Positions 61,815 to 64,000 of a DNA stretch of 64,000 nt are shown here, piece by piece. The position numbers and the translations under genes were made by a program. Numbering within the stretch: the stretch's first letter is position 1; each line of letters begins with the position of its first letter. Source of the stretch: an uncultured Lachnospiraceae bacterium (GTDB taxonomy: Bacteria > Bacillota > Clostridia > Lachnospirales > Lachnospiraceae); contig ONHF01000012.1 in NCBI GenBank assembly GCA_900317555.1, forward strand, positions 1 through 64,000. The letters are read 5' to 3'. The notes beneath the pieces are model-generated. The model made no database searches. It saw nothing but the letters and a program-made list of their open reading frames with translations, and was not told the origin of the DNA.

Positions 61815-62488
61815 AATTTTCTTTCTTCCGCCTCTTTCCTGCGCAGGATATCCATGTAGTATTCCGCGTTTGCCTGTGTGTCTCCGCGAAAAACAGCAGA
61901 GCCCGCGACAATCACATTCGCGCCGGCACGGAGCGCCTGCCCGATGGTTTCCTTACAGATTCCGCCGTCGACCATCAGATCCGCGTGCGAGCCTGCGCCG
62001 CGAAGAAGCTGCGCCGCTTTTCCGATCCGTTCGTCAGAGGACGGCAGATATTTCTGCCCTCCGAAGCCCGGTTCCACGGTCATGATCAGAAGTATATCGA
62101 TTTTATCGAGGTACGGGATGACAGCTTCCACCGGCGTCCCGGGTTTGATCGAAAGTCCGGCTTTCTTCCCCTCCGCATGGATCGCATCAATCACCGCCGA
62201 CGGATCCTGCGCGGCTTCCAGATGAAATGTGATGCCGTCCGCTCCGCAGGAAGCAAATTCATGAATATAGCGGATCGGATCGACAATCATCAGATGCACG
62301 TCAAAGAAAAGGTCAGAATCCTTTCTGATGCTCCTGATCACCGGCATACCGAAACTGATCTGCGGCACGAAAACGCCGTCCATGACATCGATGTGAACGT
62401 ACTGCGCGCCCGCGCTTTTGATGGCATCCAGTTCGCTTCGCAGATGTCCGAAGTCCGCAGACAGTATTGAGGGAGACAGTATATACAT
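61811..62488 (-). CDS. rpe: Ribulose-phosphate 3-epimerase
   Basis: The 225-residue TIM-barrel enzyme interconverts ribulose-5-phosphate and xylulose-5-phosphate. It has ILSPSILSADFGHL, VHIDVMDGVFVPQISFG, VHLMIVDP, LIMTVEPGFGGQKY and LMVDGGICKETI, with metal ligands His, Asp and Asp in their usual places. The ATG at 62488 has AAAGGA five bases upstream. It begins the rpe-map-metG operon right after a terminator-like hairpin, and transketolase genes lie just upstream, so both pentose phosphate steps are neighbours. Confidence 0.95.
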   Translation of the reverse strand: MYILSPSILSADFGHLRSELDAIKSAGAQYVHIDVMDGVFVPQISFGMPVIRSIRKDSDLFFDVHLMIVDPIRYIHEFASCGADGITFHLEAAQDPSAVIDAIHAEGKKAGLSIKPGTPVEAVIPYLDKIDILLIMTVEPGFGGQKYLPSSDERIGKAAQLLRGAGSHADLMVDGGICKETIGQALRAGANVIVAGSAVFRGDTQANAEYYMDILRRKEAEERKL

Positions 62489-62501
62489 GGAGTTCCTTTC
62501 C

Positions 62502-62555
62502 AAAAAAATCAAGTCTGCAGTCCGCGGCAAAAGCCACAGATTGCAGACTATTATA
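62502..62555 (-). promoter_or_regulatory. Terminator or attenuator before rpe, with overlapping promoter-like box
   Basis: On the minus strand AGTCTGCA (62549-62542), an inner GTGGC/GCCGC stem and TGCAGACT (62519-62512) followed by TTGATTTTTTT form a strong intrinsic terminator that ends just before the rpe ribosome site. TATAAT (62555-62550) lies directly upstream, with a poor -35. The hairpin may terminate the transketolase transcript or attenuate rpe. Confidence 0.65.
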
Positions 62556-62621
62556 CCATAACCGTATGGATTTTACAGCTCTTCCGGCAGCTCCCGTTTA
62601 TGCTCCGACAAACGCATCCGC

Positions 62622-63563
62622 TTATGCTCTGACAAACGCGGCTGTTTTGGCTGCAACGCCCTCGCCGTCGAGACCGAACAGATGAATCAGCTCTTCCATG
62701 GTTCCGGACTCGCCGAAGCGGTCGCCGACGCCGATGCGGCAGAGTCTTGTCGGAAGTTTTTCCGAAAGCAGCTCCGCTACAGCGCTGCCAAGGCCGCCGG
62801 TAATCCAGCCCTCTTCAGCGGTTACGACATGTTTTGTCTTGGCGGCGGAAGCAAGAAGAAGCTCTTCATCGAGCGGCTTAATCGTGCAGATGTCGATGAC
62901 TTCCGCGCTGATTCCCTGCTGCTCCAGAATCCCGGCTGCCTCCATCGCGCTGTTCACGCAAAGACCGGTTGCCACGATGGTCACATCTTTGCCTTCCCGC
63001 AGGAGTGTCCCTTTTCCGATCTTGAAATCCATGTCCGGATCATTAATGACAGGAACCGCCGCGCGGCCGAAACGCATATAAACCGGACCGTCATGCAGGA
63101 CTGCCGCCCTAACGCACTTTCTGGCTTCCACATCATCGGAAGGGCACATGACAACCATGCCGGGCAGACCGCGCATGAGGGCAATGTCCTCAAGGCACTG
63201 ATGGCTTGCGCCGTCTTCTCCGACGCTGATGCCGGCATGTGTCGCTCCGATCTTGACGTTCAGGTGCGGATATGCGATCGAGTTGCGGACGATTTCATAC
63301 GCGCGGCCGGTTGCGAACATCGCGAAAGAGCTTGCGAACGGAATCTTTCCGCAGGTCGCAAGGCCGGCGGCAATGCCCATCATATCCGCCTCCGCGATAC
63401 CGCAGTCAAAATGTCTGTCCGGAAACGCCTTCTGGAAAACGGCTGTCTTCGTTGACCCGGCAAGATCCGCATCCAGAACAACGATCTGCGGATACTCCGC
63501 CCCAAGTTCTTTCAGCGCGTTGCCGTAGCTTTCTCTGGTTGCAATCTTCTTTACCTGCGGCAT
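62622..63563 (-). CDS. Transketolase, C-terminal subunit
   Basis: The 313-residue protein carries the pyrimidine-binding and C-terminal domains of transketolase: VVLDADLAGSTKTAVFQKAFPDRHFDCGIAEADMMGIAAGLA, GIAEADM with the catalytic Glu, FMFATGRAYEIVRN-like region, ATHAGISVGEDGASHQ and GLGSAVAELL. It pairs with the N-terminal subunit encoded just upstream (13-base overlap) to transfer two-carbon ketol units in the pentose phosphate path. Split transketolase is frequent in Clostridia and archaea. 1-Deoxyxylulose-5-phosphate synthase is unlikely because the partner shows transketolase order. Confidence 0.92.
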   Translation of the reverse strand: MPQVKKIATRESYGNALKELGAEYPQIVVLDADLAGSTKTAVFQKAFPDRHFDCGIAEADMMGIAAGLATCGKIPFASSFAMFATGRAYEIVRNSIAYPHLNVKIGATHAGISVGEDGASHQCLEDIALMRGLPGMVVMCPSDDVEARKCVRAAVLHDGPVYMRFGRAAVPVINDPDMDFKIGKGTLLREGKDVTIVATGLCVNSAMEAAGILEQQGISAEVIDICTIKPLDEELLLASAAKTKHVVTAEEGWITGGLGSAVAELLSEKLPTRLCRIGVGDRFGESGTMEELIHLFGLDGEGVAAKTAAFVRA

Positions 63564-64000
63564 AACTCTTCACCAATCCTTTCCAGATCCTGCATCGCGG
63601 TCTCAAACTGCTCGTCATTCGGAGCCTTTCCGTGCCAGCCCGCCTGATCTTCCATGAAGGAAACACCCTTTCCCTTTAATGTTTTCGCGATAATGGCAGT
63701 CGGCATGCCCTTCGTACTGCGTGCTTCTTCAAACGCGGCGCGGAGCTCGTCAAAGTTATTCCCGTCGTTCACATTGATCACATGGAAATTGAATGCCTCG
63801 AACTTTTTATCCAGAGGATACGGATTATTGACATCTGTAATCTTACCGTCAATCTGCAGGTTGTTATTATCTACGATCACACAAAGGTTGTCCAGCTTCT
63901 TCGCGCCTGCGAACATGGACGCCTCCCAGACCTGTCCTTCCTCGCACTCGCCGTCGCCAAGCAGCGTATAGACACGGTAATCCCTGTGATCGATCTTGCC
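63551..64000 (-). CDS. Transketolase, N-terminal subunit (partial)
   Basis: The frame runs off the right edge. The visible 149 residues have the thiamine diphosphate motif GDGECEEGQVWEASMFAGAKKLDNL, with VDNNNLQIDGKITDVN (Asn metal ligands) and FNVINVNDGNNFDELRAAFEEAR-type sequence, ending in the usual GKGVSFMEDQAGWHGKAPND region. It is the cofactor half of the split transketolase. The true start lies outside the window. Confidence 0.92.
   Translation of the reverse strand, partial: GKIDHRDYRVYTLLGDGECEEGQVWEASMFAGAKKLDNLCVIVDNNNLQIDGKITDVNNPYPLDKKFEAFNFHVINVNDGNNFDELRAAFEEARSTKGMPTAIIAKTLKGKGVSFMEDQAGWHGKAPNDEQFETAMQDLERIGEELCRR

Overview
The window looks like the chromosome of a Gram-positive anaerobe of the Clostridia, most likely a Lachnospiraceae-type gut bacterium. 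The basis is mid-50s GC by eye, LplB/LplC, YesM/YesN and YesL families, a Rrf2-sufCBDSU cluster, a FeoA-FeoB fusion, formate-tetrahydrofolate ligase, a methionine aminopeptidase with a SEC-C knuckle, and strong AGGAGG ribosome sites. No species name can be supported from the sequence alone. Most genes are on the minus strand.

Left part (1-8.3 kb): the tail of an unidentified gene, a cation/proton antiporter, a GHKL sensor kinase with its LytTR response regulator, and two Nim-like flavoprotein genes. The Nim genes flank the remains of an integrative element. These remains are an excisionase-like protein with a hairpin-rich leader, an in-frame fusion of a mobile-element replication-type winged helix to a complete AraC regulator, and a tRNA-Ser(CGA) fragment running exactly from anticodon loop to discriminator base, as expected of an attachment site. 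No integrase is visible. A 109-nt imperfect palindrome lies just outside.

Sugar region (8.3-25 kb): an lplB-lplC-binding protein-GH32 fructosidase operon is divergent from a LacI regulator, with three related operator-like boxes between them. Next comes a sensing operon of frameshifted YesN regulator, YesM kinase and two periplasmic binding proteins, then an mglB-mglA-mglC galactose-type transporter. The transporter MglB is the most striking object here. Its type I periplasmic-binding fold is circularly permuted: the segment that normally starts the protein is at its C-terminus, yet all the sugar-contacting residues known from E. coli MglB are still present. A canonical, unpermuted paralogue sits in the neighbouring sensing operon. 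MglC also carries about 185 residues of charged coiled coil before its membrane part.

Middle (25-46.8 kb): rsmJ, feoAB under a promoter with a perfect 16-bp palindrome, a flippase-like membrane protein, an SPFH protein, fhs, a GT2 glycosyltransferase with PseC and PseB, a DtxR/MntR regulator, glgB, a 1090-residue protein (helical repeats, Glu/Pro-rich tandem repeats, AAA-like domain with a degraded P-loop), rsmA, a TatD nuclease, tRNA-Lys(CTT), a DUF853 HerA-type ATPase and an unknown protein.

Right part (46.8-64 kb): the Rrf2-sufCBDSU iron-sulfur operon with a TetR gene at its end, tadA followed by the SRP RNA and a COG1313 radical SAM protein, a CdaR-type regulator, a stand-alone MsmK-type sugar ATPase that could energise the ATPase-less Lpl transporter, an rpe-map-metG-secreted protein-yesL operon preceded by a terminator or attenuator, and a split transketolase running off the window end.
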